A stretch of 50,197 nt of DNA from an uncultured Actinomycetes bacterium (GTDB taxonomy: Bacteria > Actinomycetota > Acidimicrobiia > Acidimicrobiales > RAAP-2). The translations under genes and the position numbers were made by a program. Below the pieces are notes generated by a model. That model saw only the letters and a program-made list of their open reading frames with translations, did not search any database and was not told the origin of the DNA. Each line of letters begins with the position of its first letter. Positions within the stretch are counted from its first letter, which is position 1. The stretch spans positions 1-50,197 of the forward strand of contig CAIKZX010000044.1 in the NCBI GenBank assembly GCA_903832015.1, written 5' to 3'. Positions 28,005 through 36,654 of the stretch are shown piece by piece.

Positions 28005-28702
28005 TTGTAACCCCCCTTGCTTCATCCCATCGATTTACCGCTGGCGATGAGTTGCTCTCACACCTGCTCGAAGCCTTAGCCCAAGTTCAGCTCTCACTAG
28101 AGGACTATGACCTTTTGGTGGTTACTTCCAAGGTGGTGTCAAAATGCGAAGGGCGCGTTGTCCCATTTGATGGCACCGCACAGATGCGTGAAGCGCTCAT
28201 AATCGGGGAATCTCGTCGAATACTAAGACGGCGTGGCCCTTTGCACATAACGGAAACTCATCAGGGATTCGTCAACGCCAATGCCGGCATTGATTTTTCC
28301 AATACTGAACCCAATACCGCCGTGCTTCTCCCAGTGGACTCCGACAAGTCGGCGCGTGCTCTGCGAGCTCAAATTGAGCACGCTACCGGCGTGACCATTG
28401 GGGTTGTTATCACTGACACCTTTGGCCGCACCTGGCGAAACGGAGTCGCTGACGTCGCACTAGGTGCGGCGGGAATTCACGTCATCGATGACCTGAGAGG
28501 TCAACAGGATGATTCGGGCAATACCCTCGAGGTCACCCAAGTTGCCATTGCAGACGAGATTGCTTCTGCGGCCAATCTGGTTGTGGCTAAAGATGGGCAC
28601 ACTCCATTTGTACACATTCGTGGACTTGCCACAAAACACTTCGGGGCTTCCTCAGTGGCCGAACAGATCCTCCGCTCCGCGAACGACGATCTTTTTCGTT
28701 AA
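27992..28702 (+). CDS. cofE: Coenzyme F420-0:L-glutamate ligase, single domain
   Basis: A 236-residue CofE enzyme that adds glutamates to F420-0. It shows LLVVTSKVVSKCEGRVV, VITDTFGRTWRNGVADVALG and ADEIASAANLV, all of the ligase domain. The mycobacterial counterpart FbiB is about twice as long and carries a C-terminal nitroreductase-like domain; that half is absent here, so the final reduction of dehydro-F420-0 must be encoded elsewhere. GTG start inside the cofD end; translation is probably coupled. The gene ends one base before the convergent guanylyltransferase. Confidence 0.92.
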   Translation: MAQLVVTPLASSHRFTAGDELLSHLLEALAQVQLSLEDYDLLVVTSKVVSKCEGRVVPFDGTAQMREALIIGESRRILRRRGPLHITETHQGFVNANAGIDFSNTEPNTAVLLPVDSDKSARALRAQIEHATGVTIGVVITDTFGRTWRNGVADVALGAAGIHVIDDLRGQQDDSGNTLEVTQVAIADEIASAANLVVAKDGHTPFVHIRGLATKHFGASSVAEQILRSANDDLFR

Positions 28703-29728
28703 TCAGACTCCGCCGAGGCGGACATCTCCCGATAGTTCGGAGTTTGGAGCGACGTGTTCGTTTGCACCAACAACGCAAATGGCTCCGAGCACCGACGCGC
28801 TGCCTATTACTGCGCCCGGTCCAATGATGCTGGAACTGATGTCGGCGTCAGCTTGAACTACTGCTCCTGGCATCAAGATGGCCTCATTGAGCACGGCATT
28901 ACGGCCCACGACACAACCACGGTCAATGACCGAATTAATGACGGTGGCGGTCGGGTCCACTGTGGCGCTGGGGTGAACCCACGATTCATTGGTGACCCCG
29001 GCGAATTGGTGGACATGATTGCGGCCTCGCAACAGATCTACATTGGCTCGAATAAAGGCCTGCGGAGTGCCCGTGTCGAGCCAGTAACTCTCATCGGCGA
29101 GTGCGTAGAGCACGCCATCGGCAGCGAGGGCGGGGAAGGTTTCACGCTCCACGCTGACGCGTCCCACCGGTGCGATGCGGGCAAGCACGCTTGGTTCAAA
29201 AATGTATGTACCAGCGTTGATTAGGTTGGTTGGCGCTTCGTCGCGGGGTGGCTTTTCAACGAAAGCAACTACTTGGCCTTCGGGGGTGGTCGGTACGACC
29301 CCGAAGCGCGAGGGGTCGTCAACTGGATGGAGGGCGATTGTTGCCTCGGCACCCTTTTCACGGTGAAAGCGCAGCAGTCGAGTTATGTCAAGATCAGTCA
29401 GCACATCGCCATTTACGACCAGGAAGGTCTCATCGATACCAGCAAATTCCGCAGCGAAGCGAATAGCCCCCGCAGTATCGAGCGGTTCGGGCTCAACAGC
29501 GTAGGTAACTTTAACTCCCGCGATTGCGTTCCTGGGATACGCCTGCATGAAACTTTCCGGCAAGTACCCCAGGGAGAGCACCGCTTCGGTTACTCCGTGG
29601 CTAGCCAAGGACTCGAATACGCATTCGATCATTGGAGTACCCACCAGCGGCAGCATCTGCTTGGGCGTCTCAAAGGTCAACGGACGAAGTCTCGTACCTT
29701 TTCCGCCGACCAATATGATCGACTTCAA
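28703..29728 (-). CDS. manC: Mannose-1-phosphate guanylyltransferase-type nucleotidyltransferase
   Basis: A 341-residue sugar nucleotidyltransferase. The N-terminal Rossmann domain has the signature LVGGKGTRLRPLTFETPKQMLP, VVNGDVLTDLD for metal binding and FVEKP; the C-terminal part (about 240-341) has hexapeptide repeats of a left-handed beta helix (VINSVIDRGCVVGRNA and following). It most resembles actinobacterial GDP-mannose pyrophosphorylases next to the F420 genes. A TTG start is needed because the signature begins immediately after it. Two bases separate it from the stop of the upstream unknown gene. Confidence 0.85.
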   Translation of the reverse strand: MKSIILVGGKGTRLRPLTFETPKQMLPLVGTPMIECVFESLASHGVTEAVLSLGYLPESFMQAYPRNAIAGVKVTYAVEPEPLDTAGAIRFAAEFAGIDETFLVVNGDVLTDLDITRLLRFHREKGAEATIALHPVDDPSRFGVVPTTPEGQVVAFVEKPPRDEAPTNLINAGTYIFEPSVLARIAPVGRVSVERETFPALAADGVLYALADESYWLDTGTPQAFIRANVDLLRGRNHVHQFAGVTNESWVHPSATVDPTATVINSVIDRGCVVGRNAVLNEAILMPGAVVQADADISSSIIGPGAVIGSASVLGAICVVGANEHVAPNSELSGDVRLGGV

Positions 29729-29730
29729 AA

Positions 29731-30513
29731 TCAGCCCGCAGTCGTCGTTGTCGTTGGGTTAGTTGTGGGCGACGGACTCGTAGTGGTAGTGACTAAAGGA
29801 AGGGTCGTCGTGCTTGTCGAAGCGGAGGCCGCGGCGACATCAGTCAACATGGCTGAGACGGTGCCCTGAGACGGTGCCGATACTTTCACCGAAGCGGGCA
29901 GGAAGGCCATTGTTATCCGCATGTCAGGGGTGAATTTAATTGAAGAGGGGTCCGTCGTTATCTTGGGCGCGCCCTGCGCCAATGAACTCCAGTAGGCGTA
30001 GCGAATTGTTGCGGACTGACCGGCGTACTTGGTGCCTGTCGCACAATTCGTGTTGTTATGGAAAGTCAAGGCCGGCTGCGCTACACCAGTTGCACTTGGG
30101 ATTGCAAGCGTCGAGGAGGATGCGGTTAAGCCAACGTACTCATTGGCGAACTGCCCCACTGTCGCGTTATTACCAGAGTCGGCAGCGCCAACTGGAGCAA
30201 TCTTGATTACATTGTTCGCCAGAACCACAAAACCACCCTTGTAGTTCGTGTCAGTCGGCAAAGTAATTTGAGTTCCACAGTTGTTAATGGAAAGCGCCGC
30301 AAACCAAGTCGTGCCAGGTTGCGGAGCGGGACCGGTCGCTGCGGTCGTCGGGTTTTGATATTCGTACCGCGAGAAAACCACCGAGGTTAGGCCCAAGATG
30401 ACAATTACGAACAAGATGCCGTAATAGTTGTTGGGACGAGCCTTCTTATAGGTCTTGCCGCCGCCTGAGGCGCCGATCCGACTAACGAGTTTTCCGGTTG
30501 TACTTTTTGCCAC
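29731..30513 (-). CDS. Anchored extracytoplasmic protein of unknown function, Thr-rich tail
   Basis: A 260-residue protein: a basic, Gly/Lys-rich N terminus (1-28), one membrane helix (about 29-47), an external domain of about 170 residues with two cysteines (NNCGTQ and NTNCATG) that could pair, and a C-terminal tail of Thr, Ser and Pro. The tail is a likely O-mannosylation target in an organism with this many mannose genes, which is inference. I recognise no named family. The GTG start has TAGCGT six bases upstream and no ribosome site. It is co-directional with the guanylyltransferase gene and two bases from it. Confidence 0.7.
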   Translation of the reverse strand: MAKSTTGKLVSRIGASGGGKTYKKARPNNYYGILFVIVILGLTSVVFSRYEYQNPTTAATGPAPQPGTTWFAALSINNCGTQITLPTDTNYKGGFVVLANNVIKIAPVGAADSGNNATVGQFANEYVGLTASSSTLAIPSATGVAQPALTFHNNTNCATGTKYAGQSATIRYAYWSSLAQGAPKITTDPSSIKFTPDMRITMAFLPASVKVSAPSQGTVSAMLTDVAAASASTSTTTLPLVTTTTSPSPTTNPTTTTTAG

Positions 30514-30519
30514 GGGACC

Positions 30520-30525
30520 ACGCTA
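30520..30525 (-). promoter_or_regulatory. Possible -10 box for leaderless mRNA of the Thr-rich protein
   Basis: TAGCGT on the minus strand, six bases, then GTG at 30513. Same geometry as leuS, ftsH, prs and the NlpC/P60 gene. Confidence 0.35.
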
Positions 30526-30553
30526 CTAAACATTGGGATAGCCAAAATTCACC

Positions 30554-30653
30554 ACGATTTACTGCGTAGGGGCGGTGGGACTCGAACCCACACTGGAGGC
30601 GGTTTAAGCGCCTTGCCTCTGCCATTGGGCTACGCCCCCGAGCAGTAAATCGT
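30554..30653 (-). repeat. 12-bp perfect inverted repeat enclosing the tRNA-like gene
   Basis: ACGATTTACTGC at 30554-30565 and its exact complement GCAGTAAATCGT at 30642-30653 flank the tRNA-like sequence. In a minus-strand transcript they would form a 12-bp helix stacked under the acceptor stem, separated from it by a 2x2 internal loop (UC opposite AC). There is no U tract, so it is not a terminator. Confidence 0.85.
30567..30639 (-). tRNA. Class I tRNA-like gene, anticodon UAA (Leu)
   Basis: A 73-base cloverleaf on the minus strand. The acceptor GGGGGCG pairs with CGCCCCT (G1-U72 wobble), the anticodon stem AGGCG/CGCCT is perfect around CTTAAAC, and the T arm is GTGGG-TTCGAGT-CCCAC. The anticodon UAA reads the leucine codon UUA. 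The variable region is only five bases (CCAGT), although bacterial tRNA-Leu is normally class II with a long variable arm. The D stem has just three pairs. Discriminator is A73; CCA is not encoded. It lies inside a 12-bp inverted repeat, and TATAAA upstream (30657-30662, minus strand) would start the RNA at the repeat. Confidence 0.7.
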
Positions 30654-30677
30654 TGATTTATAACGCTAATCTAAATT

Positions 30678-30692
30678 TGCCTGGCCCAGGCA
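30678..30692. promoter_or_regulatory. 15-bp palindrome between the tRNA-like gene and NlpC/P60 gene
   Basis: TGCCTGG and CCAGGCA surround a single central base. It lies upstream of both divergent units, about 25 bases before the -10-like box of the hydrolase gene, and could be an operator for a dimeric regulator. No regulator gene is adjacent. Confidence 0.3.
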
Positions 30693-30716
30693 CGTCAGTA
30701 ATCGACTCCGAAAAAC

Positions 30717-30722
30717 TAGGCT
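30717..30722 (+). promoter_or_regulatory. Possible -10 box for leaderless NlpC/P60 gene
   Basis: TAGGCT, six bases (TGAGTT), then ATG at 30729. No ribosome site is present in between. Confidence 0.4.
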
Positions 30723-30728
30723 TGAGTT

Positions 30729-31898
30729 ATGTTTCGTGCGAGCCGAACCGGCCCCACGCCCTTCGTTGGCGCCGCGGTAGCAGCGCTAGCCCTCATAACT
30801 AGCCTCGTACCCCCCACCCTCGCCAGCGCCGATCCCTTTTCCGCTACGCGTGCTCAGATTGCCAACCTCTCGCAAGCTCTCGCCCAAGAGGCGAAGCAGA
30901 GTGAAATTACAGCCAACCAGTACGACGCGGAATTAGTGGCCCTGGCCACGCTCAATAGGGCCGTCGCCGGCCTTACGGTGAAGGTCAACAACAAACGAAA
31001 TCAAATCATTTCCACAACGGGACGTTTAGCCCATTCTGAACTCTTGTCCTACATCTTGGGTGCCTCAGCAGCTCAAATTGAGGCACTCTTCAACAAACCG
31101 TTGACCAGAAGTGATGCTCGACGACTGTATGAGAAAATTGTTGTTGGCAACCTCGATCTCTTGCGCTCAAACTTTCAGAAGGAAAAACAAAAGCTCGAGG
31201 CCCTCTTGCAAACTGAGGCCAACTTGCGCGCCCAGGTCGCCGCGAAAACGGCCAGCATCCACCGATTGCTAATCAATAATCTCGCCCGAGAAGCAAAAAC
31301 TCGCCAATTGTTAAAAGTCATTACCAGCAAATATCGCAAGCAAATTATAAATTACGAAATTGCTCAAGGCATATCGGCCGCTCGCCATCATGACCTGGCG
31401 GGTGAAACGCGCGCAATTGCGGCGGCATCCGCTGTGGGCGGGCAAGCCGCCGCCAACCTGGTGACCTTGGCAATTCAAAATGCACTACGAACTATCGTCA
31501 TCGCTGAAGTGCAAGGAACCGCCCAAGGGTTGGCGGCGGTTGCCTACGCCAAATCACAAATTGGCGTGTGGTACCGATGGGGTGGCGAGACAAAGGGCGT
31601 CGGCTTTGACTGCTCGGGTCTCGTGCAGTGGGCATGGGCCCAAGTAGGAGTTCACATCCCTCGCACCACCTCCACTCAATGGCCGGCCTTGACTCACATT
31701 CCACTCACAAAGCTTCAACCTGGAGATCTGCTCTTCTATTACAACCTTGACGGTGACCATACGGTGGACCATGTTGTCATGTACGTCGGTTCTGGCCCTT
31801 ATGGCGTGAATACAATCATCGCTGCGGCACAAACCGGAACTCAAATTTCACTCGCGCCCTTGTTCACCCACGGACTAATTGGGGCGGGTCGCCCGTGA
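30729..31898 (+). CDS. Exported NlpC/P60 peptidoglycan endopeptidase
   Basis: A 389-residue exported cell-wall hydrolase. Residues 1-35 form a signal peptide ending ...PTLASADP. Residues 36 to about 240 are helical with coiled-coil character (heptad-like Ala/Leu/Gln), as in RipA/CwlO-type enzymes kept inactive until activated at the division site. The NlpC/P60 domain (about 265-389) has the catalytic Cys in GFDCSGLVQWAW (about residue 295), PRTTSTQW, LQPGDLLFY and the catalytic His in DHVVMYVG (about 348). It cleaves stem peptides of peptidoglycan. The next gene starts within its stop (GTGA). Confidence 0.92.
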   Translation: MFRASRTGPTPFVGAAVAALALITSLVPPTLASADPFSATRAQIANLSQALAQEAKQSEITANQYDAELVALATLNRAVAGLTVKVNNKRNQIISTTGRLAHSELLSYILGASAAQIEALFNKPLTRSDARRLYEKIVVGNLDLLRSNFQKEKQKLEALLQTEANLRAQVAAKTASIHRLLINNLAREAKTRQLLKVITSKYRKQIINYEIAQGISAARHHDLAGETRAIAAASAVGGQAAANLVTLAIQNALRTIVIAEVQGTAQGLAAVAYAKSQIGVWYRWGGETKGVGFDCSGLVQWAWAQVGVHIPRTTSTQWPALTHIPLTKLQPGDLLFYYNLDGDHTVDHVVMYVGSGPYGVNTIIAAAQTGTQISLAPLFTHGLIGAGRP

Positions 31899-32833
31899 GT
31901 ACTGCCCCTCAGCTTTCGATAATCATCCCCGCCTTCAATGAATCGCAGCGATTGGCATCGGGCCGAGCACGGCTCCAGCCCATTTTGGAAAAAATTGGCC
32001 TCGACTTTATCGAAGTCATTGTGGTCGATGACGGGTCAACCGACGGAACCCTCAAGATGGCCCATTCGGTTTTCGGTGACTTGCCACATTCCCTCTTTGT
32101 TCAACAGCCAAAAAACATGGGCAAAGGTGCCGCACTACGTTTAGGAATCTCCCTCGCCACTGGCGCGTACGTCATCACCGCCGACGCCGACCAAGCAATC
32201 AATCCGAAGCACTTTCCCGCCATTATGAAAGCACTTCTCAAGTCAGAACTCGCACCTGGATCTCGGACGGATGGTCGCCACATCGCCTATAACTCGGCCC
32301 TACGTACGATTGCGGGGACGGCATTTAATCGCGTTGTTCGCCATTACACCAAAACATCGTTACGCGATACTCAATGTGGTTGCAAGGGGTTCCAATTAGC
32401 ACCCGCTCGCCTACTCGCACTTTTTGGCCGAGTCGATCGCTTCGCCTTCGACGCGGAAATTTTGTATCTCGCAGAACTGCTCGGTTTCAGCATCAAACCC
32501 GTAACCGTTACTTGGTCTGATGTCCCAGGTTCCTCGGTGCGCGTAGGTCGTGACTCCTTAGAAATGCTTCGAGACATCCGACACCTTCACCGCACCAATT
32601 ATGTGAATCCAGCGGTAGCCCTTAGCCCTCAAGTTGACATTGAAACAGTTCGTATCTCGCTTCGCCAGCTTCGCGTAGCAGGAGCGGTACTCGCTCGAGG
32701 TGCTTCTGATGTGCTCGTCGTGCTTCCCAAGGACGCCGCACTTTCGGGTCACTCACTCGCTCAGGAACTGGGAGGCCAATTGCGCACAGCAAACCTGGCC
32801 GAAGTTCGTGGTCGGTCTCTACTAGCTCTCTAG
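31895..32833 (+). CDS. Polyprenyl-phosphate glycosyltransferase, GT2 (dolichyl-phosphate glucosyltransferase-like)
   Basis: A 312-residue GT2 enzyme. It has LSIIIPAFNESQRL, VVDDGSTDGT, TADADQAINPKHF (DxD) and DTQCGCKGFQLAPA, the last typical of ALG5/dolichyl-phosphate sugar synthases, which load a sugar onto a polyprenyl phosphate carrier at the cytoplasmic face. The product would feed GT-C enzymes such as the PIG-V-like and large membrane proteins of this window. There is no membrane helix; the extra C-terminal 80 residues are unassigned. GTG start overlaps the hydrolase stop. Its 3' end overlaps the convergent acetyltransferase by 12 bases. Confidence 0.82.
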   Translation: MSTAPQLSIIIPAFNESQRLASGRARLQPILEKIGLDFIEVIVVDDGSTDGTLKMAHSVFGDLPHSLFVQQPKNMGKGAALRLGISLATGAYVITADADQAINPKHFPAIMKALLKSELAPGSRTDGRHIAYNSALRTIAGTAFNRVVRHYTKTSLRDTQCGCKGFQLAPARLLALFGRVDRFAFDAEILYLAELLGFSIKPVTVTWSDVPGSSVRVGRDSLEMLRDIRHLHRTNYVNPAVALSPQVDIETVRISLRQLRVAGAVLARGASDVLVVLPKDAALSGHSLAQELGGQLRTANLAEVRGRSLLAL

Positions 32834-33442
32834 CCAAGCAACGCGCAAGTCCTCGGCCTTGTCATTCCACTCTTCAACGGTGATGGCGTATCGGGCGTGA
32901 TCTTCCCAGGCTCCATCAATCTCAAGGTACCGTTCGGCTACCCCTTCGCAGCGAATTCCCAACTTCTCTACTACTCGCCTGGAGGCAGTGTTCCTAGGGA
33001 TGATATTCACTTCAACACGGTGTAAGCGCAAGGTTTCAAAGCAGTAATCGAGAACCACAACGAGCGCCTCTGGCATAAGTCCTCGTCCCGCCACACGCTC
33101 ATCGATCCAGTATCCGACATAGGCGGATTGCAGTGGACCACGCATAACGCCAGCAATTGTAATCTCGCCGACAAAAATGTCCTCGAGAAAAATACCAAAT
33201 CCAAAACCAGACCCGAGGTGCCTCTCCCGTTCACGCATGGCGCAGCGATTGGCGAAACTTCGCAAATCTTCAGGCAGGTAACCCGCCGAGGCCGATCGTG
33301 GCTCCCACTTCAAAAGCCAATCATGATTACGAGCTCGGACACCTAGCCAGGAGTTGTAATCATGCTCGCTCAGAGTGCGCAGCGTGAGGCGACGGCCACG
33401 AAGGACGATGGGCGCGTAGTTCGAATTACGGGTGATAACCAT
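32822..33442 (-). CDS. GNAT acetyltransferase, RimJ/RimL type
   Basis: A 206-residue acetyl-CoA-dependent N-acetyltransferase. It shows LRGRRLTLRTLSEHDYNSW at the start, YWIDERVAGRGLMPEALVVVLDYCFE (the Q/RxxGxG/A acetyl-CoA loop appears as VAGRGLM) and LHRVEVNIIPRNTASRRVVEKLGIRCEG at the end, matching enzymes that acetylate N-terminal amino groups of ribosomal or other proteins. A GAGG ribosome site precedes the ATG. The gap to the Ppx gene below is 18 bases. Confidence 0.88.
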   Translation of the reverse strand: MVITRNSNYAPIVLRGRRLTLRTLSEHDYNSWLGVRARNHDWLLKWEPRSASAGYLPEDLRSFANRCAMRERERHLGSGFGFGIFLEDIFVGEITIAGVMRGPLQSAYVGYWIDERVAGRGLMPEALVVVLDYCFETLRLHRVEVNIIPRNTASRRVVEKLGIRCEGVAERYLEIDGAWEDHARYAITVEEWNDKAEDLRVAWLES

Positions 33443-33460
33443 TAGACCTCACTTCGTTTA

Positions 33461-34411
33461 TCAGACTAATACTTGGTTGGGATCTGAGGACAAGAGCGAT
33501 TGAATTATTCCATCCAAAATGTCATTTTCACTACTTAGTAATTCAGTTACCCCAAAACGAATCATGACTTCTTCAAGTACAAATAGTCCCGCGTGGAGAA
33601 CCTCTTCACGCCCTGCGCTCATCCCGGCGTGCTGAAGCCGTTCCTCAGTAGATTCACCACTCAAACGTTCCCGCCATTCTCGAACCTGGCTCAAGGTGGC
33701 CCGTTGGTGGTGCACTGCCTCTCGGGTGTACTCGTCAAATCCATGCGCCAACTGGATCAGGGTTGCCACGGTTCCGGCCAGCCCAATGAGCTTGACCTTT
33801 CCAACGACTTGGCCGAACAGGGGTTCTTGTCTGAACGCCCGGTCGAGTTCTCCGCGGACCATAAGCCAGGTGTCAGCAATTTGCCAAGCGGTTGCGAGGC
33901 CGACCCCGAGGGTGCGCTCTGCGACCCTCACGCAACCCAACTGCATGGAAAAGCTACGAAGTCTTCCCTCCACGGGAACCGCGAGTTCGGTCGAGCCACC
34001 GCCAACATCCACGATTAAATATGGCTCCGCCGAGACCGGCAGGTCCGCCGTTGCTCCCTCAAATGAAAGGCGCGCCTCCTCGTCACCACTCAACAGTCGG
34101 GCCTCCACTCCGGTCAGGGCGCTGGCCCGTCGAAGAAACTCTTCGCCATTTTTTGCATCACGTACCGCTGAAGTAGCCACCAGAAGACCTTCCGCGACTT
34201 TGTGCTGATCCATCAATTCTCGATAGGTGGATAATCTTTGGAAATTGCGCTCGAGGGCCGCTTGTTGTAACTCACCCGTTTTGTCTACGCCCTCGCTCAG
34301 GCGTGTGACATGCATCTCGCGAACGAGAGCATTTCCTTCCGAGTCGCTTATTAGGAGGCGAGTCGAATTACTCCCGCAATCGATCGCCGCTACATTTCTA
34401 CCTGCGGACAT
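33461..34411 (-). CDS. ppx: Ppx/GppA family phosphatase
   Basis: A 316-residue protein of the exopolyphosphatase / pppGpp phosphatase family (ASKHA fold). It begins VAAIDCGSNSTRLLI (phosphate 1 loop), has VATSAVRDAKN, LIVDVGGGSTEL (phosphate 2) and GLAGTVATL. It may shorten polyphosphate or remove a phosphate from pppGpp. The ATG at 34411 gives the standard family N terminus and overlaps the DUF501 end by 14 bases; a longer frame from 34450 is unlikely. The eno-ftsB-DUF501-ppx order is conserved in actinobacteria. Confidence 0.9.
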   Translation of the reverse strand: MSAGRNVAAIDCGSNSTRLLISDSEGNALVREMHVTRLSEGVDKTGELQQAALERNFQRLSTYRELMDQHKVAEGLLVATSAVRDAKNGEEFLRRASALTGVEARLLSGDEEARLSFEGATADLPVSAEPYLIVDVGGGSTELAVPVEGRLRSFSMQLGCVRVAERTLGVGLATAWQIADTWLMVRGELDRAFRQEPLFGQVVGKVKLIGLAGTVATLIQLAHGFDEYTREAVHHQRATLSQVREWRERLSGESTEERLQHAGMSAGREEVLHAGLFVLEEVMIRFGVTELLSSENDILDGIIQSLLSSDPNQVLV

Positions 34412-34876
34412 CAACGACCACCAGTTCGGGTAGCGAGACCTCGCGAGCAACTATCTCTCCGACGGGATCTGCGTTGCCGACAATGAAGTTTGCTAGGTGT
34501 GCGTGTAGGCACTTAACCCCGATCCGAGTTCCACCAACTCCACCACTCGGCTGCACAAGGTCGTGACGAAGAGTAGCGGCGGCGCGGCGGCTTGCGTACA
34601 CTTCATGGGTTTTACGCAAGGCTTCGGGATCGGTGAGCTCTTCATATCGGTGAACCCCCGCCTCACCTTCGATGCGGCTAACCGCCTCGTGGATTTCTCG
34701 ATCGACCAACCAATACAGAGTTGGCATCGGAGTCCCATCGCGCAGATGAGGCTCGTTTTCGATTACCACCGGTTCACCCGTCGTCCGCCGTACTACAACC
34801 GCAAAGCGACCGGCAGGTTCACGTCCCAGCAGTTGTTCGAGAACTAGAACATCGTCCTCGCTTGCGTCAATAAAGC

Positions 34877-34880
<4 letters not shown>
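34398..34880 (-). CDS. DUF501 family protein
   Basis: A 160-residue protein of the actinobacterial DUF501 family: LLGREPAGRFAVVVRR, PHLRDGTPMPTLYWLVDRE and GVGGTRIGVKCLHAHLANFIVG are its conserved segments. The Cys and two His residues of KCLHAHLA could form a metal or catalytic site. Function unknown. It starts inside the end of the FtsB-like gene (ATGA overlap) and continues into ppx, a conserved trio. Confidence 0.85.
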
Positions 34881-36617
<1,737 letters not shown>

Positions 36618-36654
36618 TCACAAGTAAGGATAGTCAACACAAGTGCAAATGGTC

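Noticed and set aside
28709-28722. TCCGCC/GGCGGA hairpin at the junction of cofE and the guanylyltransferase
   Set aside because: It is made by the last codons of the guanylyltransferase and has no U tract; a bidirectional terminator cannot be claimed.
29273-29869. A 198-codon open frame on the plus strand
   Set aside because: It is antisense to the guanylyltransferase and the end of the Thr-rich gene; its low-complexity C terminus mirrors the Thr codons of the other strand.
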